Shown here: in pieces, positions 1-11,400 of the stretch
How positions within the stretch are numbered: the stretch's first letter is position 1
Layout: each line of letters begins with the position of its first letter
Notes under the pieces: model-generated
The model's database searches: none
Seen by the model: the letters and a program-made list of their open reading frames with translations, nothing else
Told to the model about the DNA's origin: nothing
Made by a program: the position numbers and the translations under genes
From: Bryopsis sp. KO-2023
Lineage: Eukaryota > Chlorophyta > Ulvophyceae > Bryopsidales > Bryopsidaceae
DNA length: 64,000 nucleotides
Assembly (NCBI GenBank): GCA_030272585.1
Contig: BSYQ01000009.1
Location: forward strand, 4,340,001-4,404,000
Reading direction: 5' to 3'

Positions 1-2682
1 AAAATAAATAAAAATAAATTGCAAAGAAAACACACAAAACCCTCCCTGAAAATCGATAATTCGAGGTTCCGAAAAAAGGTCCAAGGAAAATGCTTTCCTC
101 AATTCTCTAGCAACGAAAGTGAGTTCCAATTAATGGGGTAAGGTCTCGTGATTTGATTTGATTTTTTATTCTTACTTGTACAGATTTTATATATTTTATA
201 TATATATATTTTTTTTTGGGGGGGGGGGTTGATTCTGATTTGAATTCACCCAAAATGAGTTTGTTATTCAAATTCAGTTTAAAAAACAATTTCTCACAGA
301 AAAACCCAAACTGTGAACTTACCCCTTCAGCTGCCCCAATGCCAATCTCATCCAGAACTTGGTTGACCAAATCGTCGGTTTCTTCCTCTTCTCCTTCGCC
401 CTTTTTACATTTGAACGGTCCAAAAAAAGCATTGTTCAGAGAATCATTCTTCTTGTATCATTTCGCTTAGATTTAAAAAAATGCTTTCTACTATTCTTTC
501 CTTTCTTTAAATATAAAAAGAAAATGGCCTCTCTCATTTTTTATTTTTATTTTTTTAAAGAGGGAATCCTGTGGTACGGTCGAGACATAGGCTCTTAAAA
601 AACGAAACATTCAAGATATTTTTTGTTAAAAGAGTAAAACAAATTAAAAGAAACAAAACAGGTCCTTTTTCTGAATAATAACAATAATAATTTTTTATTA
701 TTTTTTAAATCGAAAAGGGGTTGGAAGACACCTCGAAGGCATCGTCGATCGCATCGCCCATCATTTCGCTGGTCATTTCCATCTTTTCGTTTTGCTTTTC
801 GAATTCTCGCATGATTTTGGTCAAAGCAGGCAAATTCATCCTCTTGTTCATCGCCCCCATGGCCTGCATTTCCACAACACCAATTTTTCCACATCAATAA
901 AGAAACAATCGACTTTTGACCCATATCCGTGATATATATATATTATATATTATATTATATATATATATATTTACTCCCTTCTTGTTCTGATTCTTTGGTT
1001 CAAACTTGACTTCCTCACAAAAAAATAATTTTCTTGAAAAAAAAGAAGGGGGTTTCCAAAAAACTAGAAGTAGTTCACTGACGCTTGCTGCGAAAATGGG
1101 ATTTGCAAAGCAGAAAAAAATATAAAAAAGAGCATATCATTTTTCAAAAAAATCACGTAAGTGGGGATGGACAACAAGACACCATTCTCTTCAGTTTTTT
1201 CAATCGGCCTGGCTGATCATATTCCCAGGCTAAGAATAATCTGAAAAAAACACCTCTCACTATATTTGTAGCATTCCCCCCCCCCTCTCCTTCCGGTTTC
1301 TTTGAAATCTCTACCTTAGTTGCTCCTCGCATCGAATCCGCCATTGCTTGAGTAGACTTCAACGTCTAAAAATGGCATAACGTCAGATATCAGACCTCAC
1401 AATGGTCTCCTTACACTCCAAAAAAAAACTTAACAAGAGAGAAGTAGGAAAAGGAGGACTGATGATAATATATCCCCAACAGTTTTTGGGCCTGAGCACG
1501 ATTCGGCATGATTCTCTTTACCTGGACCCTCAAGGAAACAGCTTGCAACTGGGACTTCAACCCAAAAAGCTTCGTCACTGCGTGTCTGTTGCGAACCAGC
1601 GACTTCGCCATAACTTTCACAGCATCCTGCACAGAAAAAAAAAACACAATATAATTATATATTGTTATTGTTATGTATAAGAATACGTATTTGTTATTGC
1701 ATGAAGTCCAACAGTGGCTGGGACTTCAAAGATCATTTCTTGAAAAGAGATGCATTCGCAGCGAAAGGGTGGTTTGCACATTTCGTATCGTACTGTTTTC
1801 GAAATTCAAGAAGAAGACCACTTTCTTTCTTTTATATCTGTCTGAGCACCTCTGCTTTTCATTTTGATTCGAAGAGTGGCTAACCACAGCACCTCGACAA
1901 AAATTCTTGCATGCATTTCAAGCTGAAGATACCCTTTCCCGCTTAAAAAACTTAGAATAAAAAACCCCGTTTTTATCATGTTCATGACAGTCTTCTTCAA
2001 GGCAATGTTTGTACCAAAACAAACAGTGGAGAATAGGGATGTTCAGTAATTCCACGCTTTCGCAGTGCAATTTTATTACTAATCGAATTAGCAACATTCA
2101 GCGCTCCGGGGCTAAAACGCTGAGCAAAATCTATGGTATTTTTCGTGATTCCTGTGATCCTTTTAACGTGATTTGGGTTTTTTTACAATTTTTCCGACTG
2201 TTGCTGAACATCTCTAATATTTCAAAAACCCTTGTGTTTAAAATATATATTTCAGAAAATGCATTTTCACAATCTCTTCCAGCCACACACTTCGACAGCA
2301 GTCTGTGAACAGCAAGAACCGTTTGAAAACTAAAAACCTTGATGAAACCTGGATAGTTAGTTGTATTGGACCTACCATCTGCCCCTGCTTAGCAGTTTTC
2401 TTGATTTCTGCAATCAGCTTTTTCTCTTGGTTTTGAAGACCTTGTCGTTCCCTGTCCAATTCCCGAATGGCTTTGTCGAGCATCCGCTTGTTCTCCCGCA
2501 GCATCTCTTTTTTTCGTTGGAAGGAGGGAAGGGGAAACAAAAATAGTCCAGAATCAATACAGAGCTTCGGCTGAAAATTGAGAAAGGATTGGACGCGATA
2601 ACCACACAGGTTTCTGCTCCGTACGCTTCATTCAGTGAGACTCACCTGCGGGAGATTTCTTCTTCCCGAACAATCGACTCAT
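1..2682 (-). CDS. VPS2: VPS2/CHMP2 ESCRT-III subunit (3' end outside window)
   Basis: Core ESCRT-III subunit that polymerises on endosomal membranes during multivesicular-body sorting and membrane scission. I can join six exons in phase: 2646-2682 (start MSRLFGKKKSP), 2376-2506, 1522-1626, 1315-1365, 732-863 and 323-400. The product shows the family's basic N-terminal helix (RELDRERQGLQNQEKKLIAE, then KQGQM), a second helix with AVTKLFGLKSQLQAVSLRVQ, the block LPALTKIMREFEKQ, the MGDAIDDAFE segment and the acidic VNQVLDEIG stretch expected of VPS2 rather than VPS24 or SNF7. All six exons have GT-AG borders with matching phases. The last exon, with the C-terminal MIM1-type helix, was not found and probably lies below position 1. 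The ATG at 2682 matches the usual N-terminus. It is divergent from the IQ-motif gene, with about 430 bp between start codons. Confidence 0.93.
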
Positions 2683-3113
2683 CTTTTTTTCCGAAACGAG
2701 GGAGCAAACCAGCTCGCCACACAAAACTATAAGCGTCTCTAGCGTTTCAGTCGATGAAATTCCTCCTCAGAACAGATTTGTCGTTGGATAATACCAGCGA
2801 AAGCACAAGAACTCGCAACAAATACGTTTTCTTTCTGGAGCTGGCTGGTTTCCTGTTCAGGTTAGGCGAAGGGGAGGGGAAGCAGCACTGACAAATGGCG
2901 CACAGCTCCTGTCTTATGTCAGACTCAATCCCGGTGGTATGAGCTGTGTTGGGATGATTTCTTGACCACATCGACAGAATATCGTTCGGAAAGCCGATAG
3001 GTAAGGCGGCTGGCTTTTCCCTCCAAAACTCCCCCCAAGTGCTTTTCACACCCCGCGATCGCCGAAATTTCGCTTCACGACGATATAGAGACGAGCGATC
3101 CTCGCAATTCTGC
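2683..3113. promoter_or_regulatory. Divergent promoter region between VPS2 and the IQ-motif gene
   Basis: This 431-bp interval separates the ATG of VPS2 on the minus strand from the first in-frame ATG of the IQ-motif gene on the plus strand, so it must contain the start sites of both genes or their 5' UTRs. I see no convincing TATA box or long repeat. The role is inferred from gene orientation only. Confidence 0.5.
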
Positions 3114-6100
3114 ATGCCACAGCTTTTCACCGAGGGAATGCGTATTTCAGCTGGTGTCGCAAGCGGGTCGTCTGATGCGTCGAGAACATTTGCAAACCTG
3201 AACGAATCGCTACTTCCTGGCTTGACGGGTTCGGGACTCCAGATGGCCGATCAGCGACCACTTGAGAGCATCCGCCACAATGCTCAAATAGAAACCACAG
3301 GCACTGGGGATGGACTGGAATATGGATCCAGCAGCACTCGTGCGACGAGCACATCTGGATCCTCCGAAGACAGCAGCAAAGAGAACCGGAATGAAATCCC
3401 CTTTATTCCGCGGTCTCCAAACAGACCCCCAACACGAGCTCGCGAAACCTTGGGATCAAGGGGTAGTTACGGATCGAGAGGCAGAAATGCACTCCCACCA
3501 TTGGTGAGACAGAATGCGTTTCGGCAGCGTTCTCCAGCCAACACCAGGCGATCGAGATCGCCCAGGAGGAGTAACAGGTGAATTGCTCCAGTCCACCCCC
3601 AGATTGCTGAAAATTCGGTGAAAATTTCCACACAAAGATATGTATGCAGTGTGGGTTGGACTAGTTTATATCAAGCCAATAGCACTAACGAATTGGTCGC
3701 CGTTGCAGTCCACCAACGAGATCGAGTATGTCGAGGTCTTCGCCGAGATTCCTTCGACTGCCCAGTCGAGAAAACGAGATGCAGAACGGCGTGAATGATA
3801 TCAATGATGAAGATGTGGAGCTGGCGTCGCCTCCAGGTCAAGATGCACAAGATCATTTCGAAGGCGACGCCAGTGACGCTAACCCCCAGGAGATTCACTC
3901 CAAGGACCAACCCGGCAAGGACGTCGGAGCGATGAAAGATGATTTTGTCGCCTTATCAAGGCATTCTAGTGCTCGTTCTGTATCGGGTGTGTTGTGTGTG
4001 GAGCTCTCTTTCACGAAAATATGGATACTTTTGAATTGCGCGCTGGAGTTAACGATAACTTGTGCTTTAAGATTTTGGCAGTGATATCTCCTCCATGTTT
4101 GATTGGGGTCTACCGAGACGCCTCACGGTACCGCGATGCCATTGGTTGAGCCTCGAGGAGTATTCCTTGGGGATGTGGGGGATAGATAAGGTCCACAAAC
4201 CCTTCTCCAAACTGGAACATGATGTAGAGGAGAGACTTCAAACGCTCAGGGACAATCCAGCATTAAGAGCAGCTCTTGAGGAACGGGTATGACGTCAAAC
4301 GAAGCGTGATACCGTAGAATATATTTTATATTGTGGAAGCATCTTAAAGTAGTTCCATGACTGTGTCCCAGGTGAGAGAGTTCAAAAGCCGGGGCAAACC
4401 TTGCAATGATGTGGAATCAAACAACAAGACACAGTGCTGGCGCACTAAAGAGGAGAGGGAAGAGAGGAGGAAGAAGAACGTCGAGCAAGGCCGCCACAAG
4501 GCGTTGAGGTACTTCCAATTTAGAACGGCCGTCTTTTTTGTCCAAAGACAATAAAGGTAGACGTGCCGCTTTGTTCCCACGACCGCGTTGAGGAAGAATG
4601 GTTTGTTGCAAGGGCAAGGCAGAAACGGGAACAACAGGAGCGGGAGCGATTAACCAGGATCGAGATGGATGTCGTCAAGAGATCTTTGCATAGGGAAAAT
4701 AGCCTTAAGGCGAAAAAACCGGCGGCTAAACAATCAGAGGGAAAAATGCCGAGATCTGGAGAACTTCTGGCTTTTCTATCCCTCACGAGTAAATGCAGGT
4801 GAGTCCCACGTCGGGGTTGGGGCCAACCCCAAATTGATATTCTGAATTGCAGGATCTGCAGATGCTTTGTGATGGTGTTGCAGCTCCATGCTCCAGAAGA
4901 TCAAGAAAACTAAACAGCAAACGGCAGCCAGCAAGATCATTCAAACCTGGTGGCGCTGCTGCCTTCAGAGACGGGACGCGAGGTGTCTTATTTGCAAAAT
5001 AAGTCAATCAGTTTTCACTAAGAATGATCCCTGTGGCTTGCCTCTAGGGAGTGGCTACCCCGTCTACATTTTGTCGCTACTGCATTGTATTCTTCAGAAC
5101 TTTTTGTACTCAACGCTCTACAGCACATTGTCAGCCTGTGAATCGGTACCGTTCCGACAAAAGCAATCACAGCGCTCTGTGGATATACATGCAAACATAT
5201 ATATATATATATATATAGTTCCCATGGAATTGCAACTGGTACATTGCTGGTGGCATGCGCTTCTCCAGGCTTCTATAGAGGATAAGAGTTTAGCGTATAA
5301 CGTTGCAGGAGAAGAGGCGCTGCAGCTCAAACAATTCAAACCTTCATAAGAAAGACGTTCGAAAGAAGAAATGAGCACAGAAAGACGTTGGCAGTTGCGA
5401 CACAGACCATTGTAACCTTTCTGAAAGAGTGCCATCGAAGGGAATTGATCCACACCTTGAAGGGCCGTATGACAGCGGGTGGGTTCGCAAAAAAACTTTT
5501 GCTTGCGAGGAAGTGCAGCGCGCTGGACAGATTTCGTCTCTCTTGACCAAGTTCTATTTCCCACTCACTGATATGGAAATGGCCCAGTCAGTGACGCAAG
5601 CCGGACACGGGAGTTGGCTCAAGAGCGCATGAATAGTATTCGAGGTCAGTGGATCGCTGTGGAGAACCGAGTCATGGAAGTTCTGAAGAAAACATCGAAG
5701 CCGCAGAAGCATCACGTCCATTCCAGCAGAAGGCGAAACTCGATTCGAGGCCCGACTTTGGGACCGCCTTTAAAAGATACTCCAGGTGCGATACTTTCTC
5801 TAATCACGATACTGGTAGAAGAGTTTTACGCCTACTCCCAGAAAAAAGCCGTCCAGGACAAGCAATGGAAACTGTTGAGCCAGAATTATCTTGCTTGGAG
5901 TCCGGCTCTTTCTTCAAAACATAGAGTTTTTCATGCTGAAAAATGTAACAGGCTGCCCATCGCGAGCTCGAGTGGCCAAAGCGAGAAAGCGACTCCTTCT
6001 CCTGGTGGGCAGCACAGGCTCCGGTGTTACATCGCAGACCAGGGATGCTATGATCGCCGCCATGGAGCAAAGAGTCACAGCTGATAATATCTCCAGGATA

Positions 6101-6389
6101 GCATCGTTTTGGAAGGTACTGCTTTGTTCCTACCAAGGTCGAAGAAGGCAAACTGCGTTCGAAGTCAACATCTCGTTCAATAAAAGGCAGATACATTTTG
6201 CAAAAGAGGCCACACAATATTCTTGCCTGATTTTAGGGAAAAGTTGTGGGAAGGGTGGAAGATGATACAAGCCAGCCCCCGAGTCTTGTATCGCTTCGAC
6301 CAACAGTGAACACGCTGATGAAGCTGATGGAAGAGGGGGTCAGTCAAGAATTTGGCGCTGGAAAAAACCGCAATATATTAGTATCCTGA
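3114..6389 (+). CDS. IQ-motif-containing, coiled-coil-like protein
   Basis: Multi-exon gene of unknown function. The first exon (ATG 3114 to 3577) encodes a Ser/Arg/Pro-rich, low-complexity N-terminus. Further exons are about 3709-3986, 4082-4286, 4372-4508, about 4612-4799, 4884-4982, 5309-5478, from 5588, to about 6114, and a last exon ending at TGA 6389. The middle is rich in Lys, Arg and Glu (RTKEEREERRKKNVEQG), consistent with a helix. Two IQ-like calmodulin-binding motifs are visible: ASKIIQTWWRCCLQRR from the 4884 exon and QTIQTFIRKTFERRNEHR from the 5309 exon. The last exon (from about 6239) reads GKVVGRVEDDTSQ to FGAGKNRNILVS. The exon chain between 5700 and 6000 is ambiguous because two frames stay open. 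IQ motifs suggest a calmodulin- or centrin-binding cytoskeletal protein; that is inference. Confidence 0.6.
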
Positions 6390-8493
6390 CGGCTGCAACG
6401 TAGATTGTAATATGATGTTATGTTATGGCCGTCACCACTGTTTCATGTTAGGACCTTAGGTCACTGCTTTGGAATGCATGGAAAGACTTTTGGGAAGGGT
6501 GTAGAGAAGAAATGCACAAATATTATTTTTGCATGAATCTTGTGCATTCGTTTGTGATATGAGCGTGTGACGGCTACAAGTATTAGCCGCCAAGTTGTAG
6601 CCGCCGGTTGTAGCCTACAACCTGAATCAGCCCTGCAACAATGCTGGCGATGATGCAAGCGCTTGTTCGCACTCAAGACTTTGTGAATGGGCAACATGGA
6701 ATTTCTTCGCCTGGACAAAGCAACTTGCTTCAAACCTTGTTGATGCGGTGATTCCCGATTAACTCTGCTGCTTGGAGACGCAAAGTTTCCTTAACGCCCC
6801 AACCAATTCGTCTTGAATATTAGCTTCTTTGCACGGTCTGCCTCTGTTCTTGGAATATGAACCTGTAACCTCACCACCTATCCAATGCACTGAGCCATTT
6901 TAATGGCCTTGGTAGTTGCGTTCCGTTAGAACCTGGGGGATATCAAGGGTCGTATCAAGTGTCTTCGTTTAATCGGCTCAAAAAAATAAAAAGCGACATC
7001 TTCTTTCTTCGAGGACAGGCTCTTTTCTGTTTTCAAATCATCCTTGCCCCTGGGCAAAAAGAAAAAGAATCATGAAAGAGCCTCCCTTCCTAAAAACGCA
7101 ATGTTCGTTGTTCCATGAACGAGTCCATTGGATCAGCGTAAATGAGGCGCTTCATCGGAGATCTCGTTCGTCGGAGCACTCACTCACTCACTCACTCACT
7201 CACTCACTCACTCACTAATTGCAACCCACAGGGAAACAGAGCCATCCTCCTCCTCGCTCAGCAACCCCTCCATTGATCACCAATCAGTTTGGTCGAAATC
7301 TGATCAATTACCTAACAACGAGTCTTTTACCAGAAACTTACAATCGATAACTAAAAAATACAACACTACCCTCATTTTTATATTCCCCGTCTGACTTCTA
7401 CCCCTCGATTCACGATTCAGGATTCACTAGAGGAAATATACCACAACCATAATGTCGAATCGACTACCACAACCAGTGCACAACCAAACATGATCCATCT
7501 TTTGCCTGAATGGATGGACAGCCCATACCAAAGCTGCTCTTTTCTCGACCTCAGTCGTTCAACCTCTTTCATCTTTTGCATCACATTCCAAAATTACTAA
7601 TTCATCCGTCCGTTCCACATTTTATTTTAGTTTTTTTGTTTGTCCCACAGAAATTTCATCATGATAGACGCTGAAAGGTGTCGAATGAGTTCTTTAAGAC
7701 CGACGGACGCACTATCCACCGGTCTGATATGGATGTCGAATTGTTTTCAGAAACGGAAGCCACACAGCCACAAGCCACAAGACCACACAGGCACTCACAC
7801 AGACTATAACACTGAATCCGAGATATCTTTACAGAAGTTCTGTCCCTTTAAATACTCGACCTCAAGGGCCTTTGCAAGCACCCTTCACTCCTAACTCAAA
7901 CATGGTGTTGGGCTGTAGATTCCGATGGGCTGAGGAGAGACAGTCAGTTTGGGAGATGTGGTACATTGAGACGTAAATGCAACTGTTTAGTCATGGTTCA
8001 GGGTCAGAGGAATCGGGAAGGATAAGGTGGTGGCTGTGAGAAAAAAACTGACTCTTGTAAAAAGTTTGGTAGCAACTTTGTGTCTCGAGGGTCTTACAAT
8101 GGATTCAAACCCTCATGCAAGCACCCTTCACACTTCCTATCGACCCTTCGCACCACGTCCTGGCCTGTTCACCCTGTCCGCAAGTGCACGTTTGTGGCCG
8201 CCAATCCATCCCCTATGTTCGACTGCATTAACCCAAACGGCGCCACTAAATGAGCGAACCTGAATGCCTAGATCAGTTGCTGTGAATGTGTTTATGTTTG
8301 TTTGTTTGTTTGCTGAAGGGGATTGAGCATTCTCCGCATCATGCACACATTTCACGCTACTGAGTCCGACATGCGGGTTTGTCCAGAAACAAGGCCACTG
8401 AGTGGGGGGAGGTGCTGCAGTCGCCCCTCCAAGTCCCCGCGAATTCTTCCCGCGAGTAACCGCACCCATCCCAACCCGCCCAACCCAGCAAAA
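6390..8493. other. Gene-poor interval between IQ-motif gene and chromomethylase
   Basis: About 2.1 kb without a convincing coding exon. It holds a ten-copy CACT microsatellite (7177-7216) and a 16-bp direct repeat (TGCAAGCACCCTTCAC) seen near 7873 and 8116. The open frames are short and lack domain signatures. It presumably contains the 3' UTR of the left gene and the promoter and 5' UTR of the methyltransferase. Confidence 0.5.
7177..7216. repeat. (CACT)10 microsatellite
   Basis: Ten uninterrupted copies of the tetranucleotide CACT, read directly. Intergenic, with no spacer structure. Confidence 0.97.
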
Positions 8494-11400
8494 ATGCAAA
8501 ACTGTGGGATGGACGCGCTGTACAAGCATCCCTGGGTAGACGGGATACGATGGCTGGGAACGCCTAACCACGTACGTCGAGTTCGATGAAAGGCAAAAAA
8601 CAGAAGCAAACAAAAAACTGTCTGTTTCTGGGACGGTACATGTTCCCTCGTTATTTGTGGATTGGCCGCGGCGATTTCGTTGTTCGTTTCTGGCACCTGT
8701 GAGGGGTACCTTGTTGTGGAAGTATTTTCAATGCGGATATTTTCTGCGTAGGACGACGGCATGATCACATATCCAGCCGTGGAGCTGGAGCCCGTCGACG
8801 AAGGTGGCAAGAATTTCACGGTGCAGGTCGGGGACGACGTCAAGATCAACACCGAGGATGCGCCGGAGGGGTTCTGCGTGGCGAGAGTCCTGAAATTCTT
8901 CGACGACAAGGTACAGTTGTTCCAGGAAAAAAAAAAAAAAAGACAACTTGCCACCTGTGGAATTACAGATTGTGAAATCCACGATTAAGCTTGCACGTGG
9001 AGTTCTATGGGACGATTCCTAGCAACCATGATTTTCCCCTTCCCCCTTTTTTTCTTTTCAAATGCAGTTTCTGAGGTCAATATCTGGCTTTTATGCGAAA
9101 CGATAAAGGGAAATCAACACCACCAGAAAAAAACAGCTTCGATCAAATCTGTCTTGTCCTGTTCTCCCCACAGCATTCCTCGATTCATCGACATTTGGGG
9201 TTATTTTTTTCTGGTTTTGGAATATTTCGATTTAAATGAAAAAAAAAGAAGTGGAATATGACCTTTTTCTGTGTGTTGGGTTTTTGCATAGGATGTAAAA
9301 AAATTCAAGCTGCGTTGGTTCTACCGAATAATAGATACGAATATTATGGTGGATGGGACTTTGCCGATCGACCCGACGATCGGTCGAAGGGATGGCTTGG
9401 AGGGCAGGCACTTGTGGATTGCGGAGGACAACGAAAGTTATATTCAAGAACACCTCGTCGGATGTATTGACAGGTAAATATATTTTTAAATGAAACTATT
9501 TTTAAACTATTTTTTTTATATATTTTATGCTTTTTTCGGTTTGTTCGAAATTTTTTGTTGTGATATTGATGGTCGTTCGTTTTTTTCAAAACTTCTTCAA
9601 GATGCCCATTAATGCTCATTCATGTTTTTTAATTATATTATTATTTCAAGGTGTCAACCAGTGTATTTTTTTTCAATTTCGCTGGCCCTTTCGTGGCCCC
9701 AATTTGTCCGAAATAATTAGAATGTGGCCCCAACTTCAAAAACAGAAATTACATGGCTTGGTGTTCATGTAGCATTTACTTGATGTTGTTGGTTTTGATT
9801 TTTGTGGAAGCTCAATTGAGTTCTTGGATGTGGCCCCAGGCCTTACAAACATTGAGTGAATGTGGCCCTTTTTTGGCCCCAAAATTTGCCATTCAATTTT
9901 TTTGGGGGGCCACGATGGGCCACGAAAAAATACACTGCTGCCAACCTGTTAGTTTTTTGCTGTCTTCTTTTCAACGCTATTTTAAGGTGCCAACCTGTTA
10001 TTTATTGATTTACTTTTTTTTTCCTTTTATACTGGCACAATAATCTAAAAAGCTTTGGTATTAATTGAAAGGTAAAGAGTGTACGTTTCGTGCGGGGGGA
10101 CTCACTCGCATTTATTTTGTTTTATCAATTTAATTAATTTCAATTTTTTTTTTGCCTTTTTTCGTTTTTTGCAAATTGTGCAGTGTGGTGACAGTCAAGC
10201 ACGTCAATCCTGGTACAAAAGCACCAGATTTGAACGAGTGCGATTACTGGTTTAACCAGACCCACACTATGGAGCACTACACCTTCAGGGACTGCTACGT
10301 GGAAGGCAGCAGCCCCCCCCGCCACCCCGGCAAACGAGTAAGAACAGTGGCCAGAATGAAAACAGTGATTCATATACGTATAAATATGTGGTTGGATAAG
10401 CGATTCGGATGAGCGATTTTTTTTCTTTCTGGGATTACCCATGCAATTCTGGTCAGCGTTTTTTCTGGTGGTTTTCAAACCAGTTTCTTCTTAAACTGGG
10501 GGCTGGATGTGGACAATGATGCGGTGGTTTTTTTTTGAGTCAGATATAAACACATTGAACGGGCTGCACTCGGCCTTTTCGCCTTGTGTAGAAAACTCTG
10601 AATACCAGGAAAAAAAAATTGAAATCAAGATCAAGTTTTGTTGGTAAGGTATTTTTCCTGGTATTCATACCAACAAAACTTGATCTTGATTTCAAATTTT
10701 TATTTTTTTTTAATTTGGTAGATATATATTTTCTTGACTTCCATGCACCTGGTACTAATATTATTTTTTGTTCGATTTTTTGTGCCGTCTTGTGCAGGAG
10801 ATTGTGTCGCTGGATTTGTTCAGTGGTTGTGGGGGCATGTCGTTCATCGGTCAGACGATTGGGGACGTAACAATCAAATCAAAGCATGCCGTCGATATAA
10901 ACCACGATGCCCTCTTGAGTTTCAAAGCAAACCAGCCGGATGTAAATGTAAGTCCTTTTTTTTTTCCATACCAAAAAGAAAATTCGCAATGTTTTAGAAT
11001 CAATGCGTTTTTTTTTATTTTTTTTTCTTAAATTTTCACCTCCAATGATCGTTTCTTCTTGTTTTCGTTTCGTTTGTTTTGGGGGGGTCGATGTTTTCGT
11101 TGTGTACCAAAAAATTCAATATGGGCATCAAATTGTAGGTCTCAACCCGAATCAATTTCCTTCTCAGTTTCAAATTATTCGACGTTGAAAGTAAACCCCA
11201 AATATCACCATTACTAATGTTCCGGGTCTCTCTCAAACCTTTCTTTCAATTTTTTTTTTTCCATTGGCGCTCACCTGGTTTCATTCGTTAGTTTGATTGA
11301 GTCGAAAAACTCCTGAATTTTTCAATTTTGTTTTAAAATCGAATGGAACATGTGGGGCGATCTTCCTCTTTGTTTCTGTCGTAGATTCATGAAATGGGTG

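Noticed and set aside
3039..3113. Upstream extension of the IQ-motif gene's first exon
   Set aside because: The open frame extends upstream only with a GTG start. The first ATG is at 3114.
7177..7216. CACT repeat array as a CRISPR-like structure
   Set aside because: Four-base units without spacers in a eukaryotic genome: a microsatellite.
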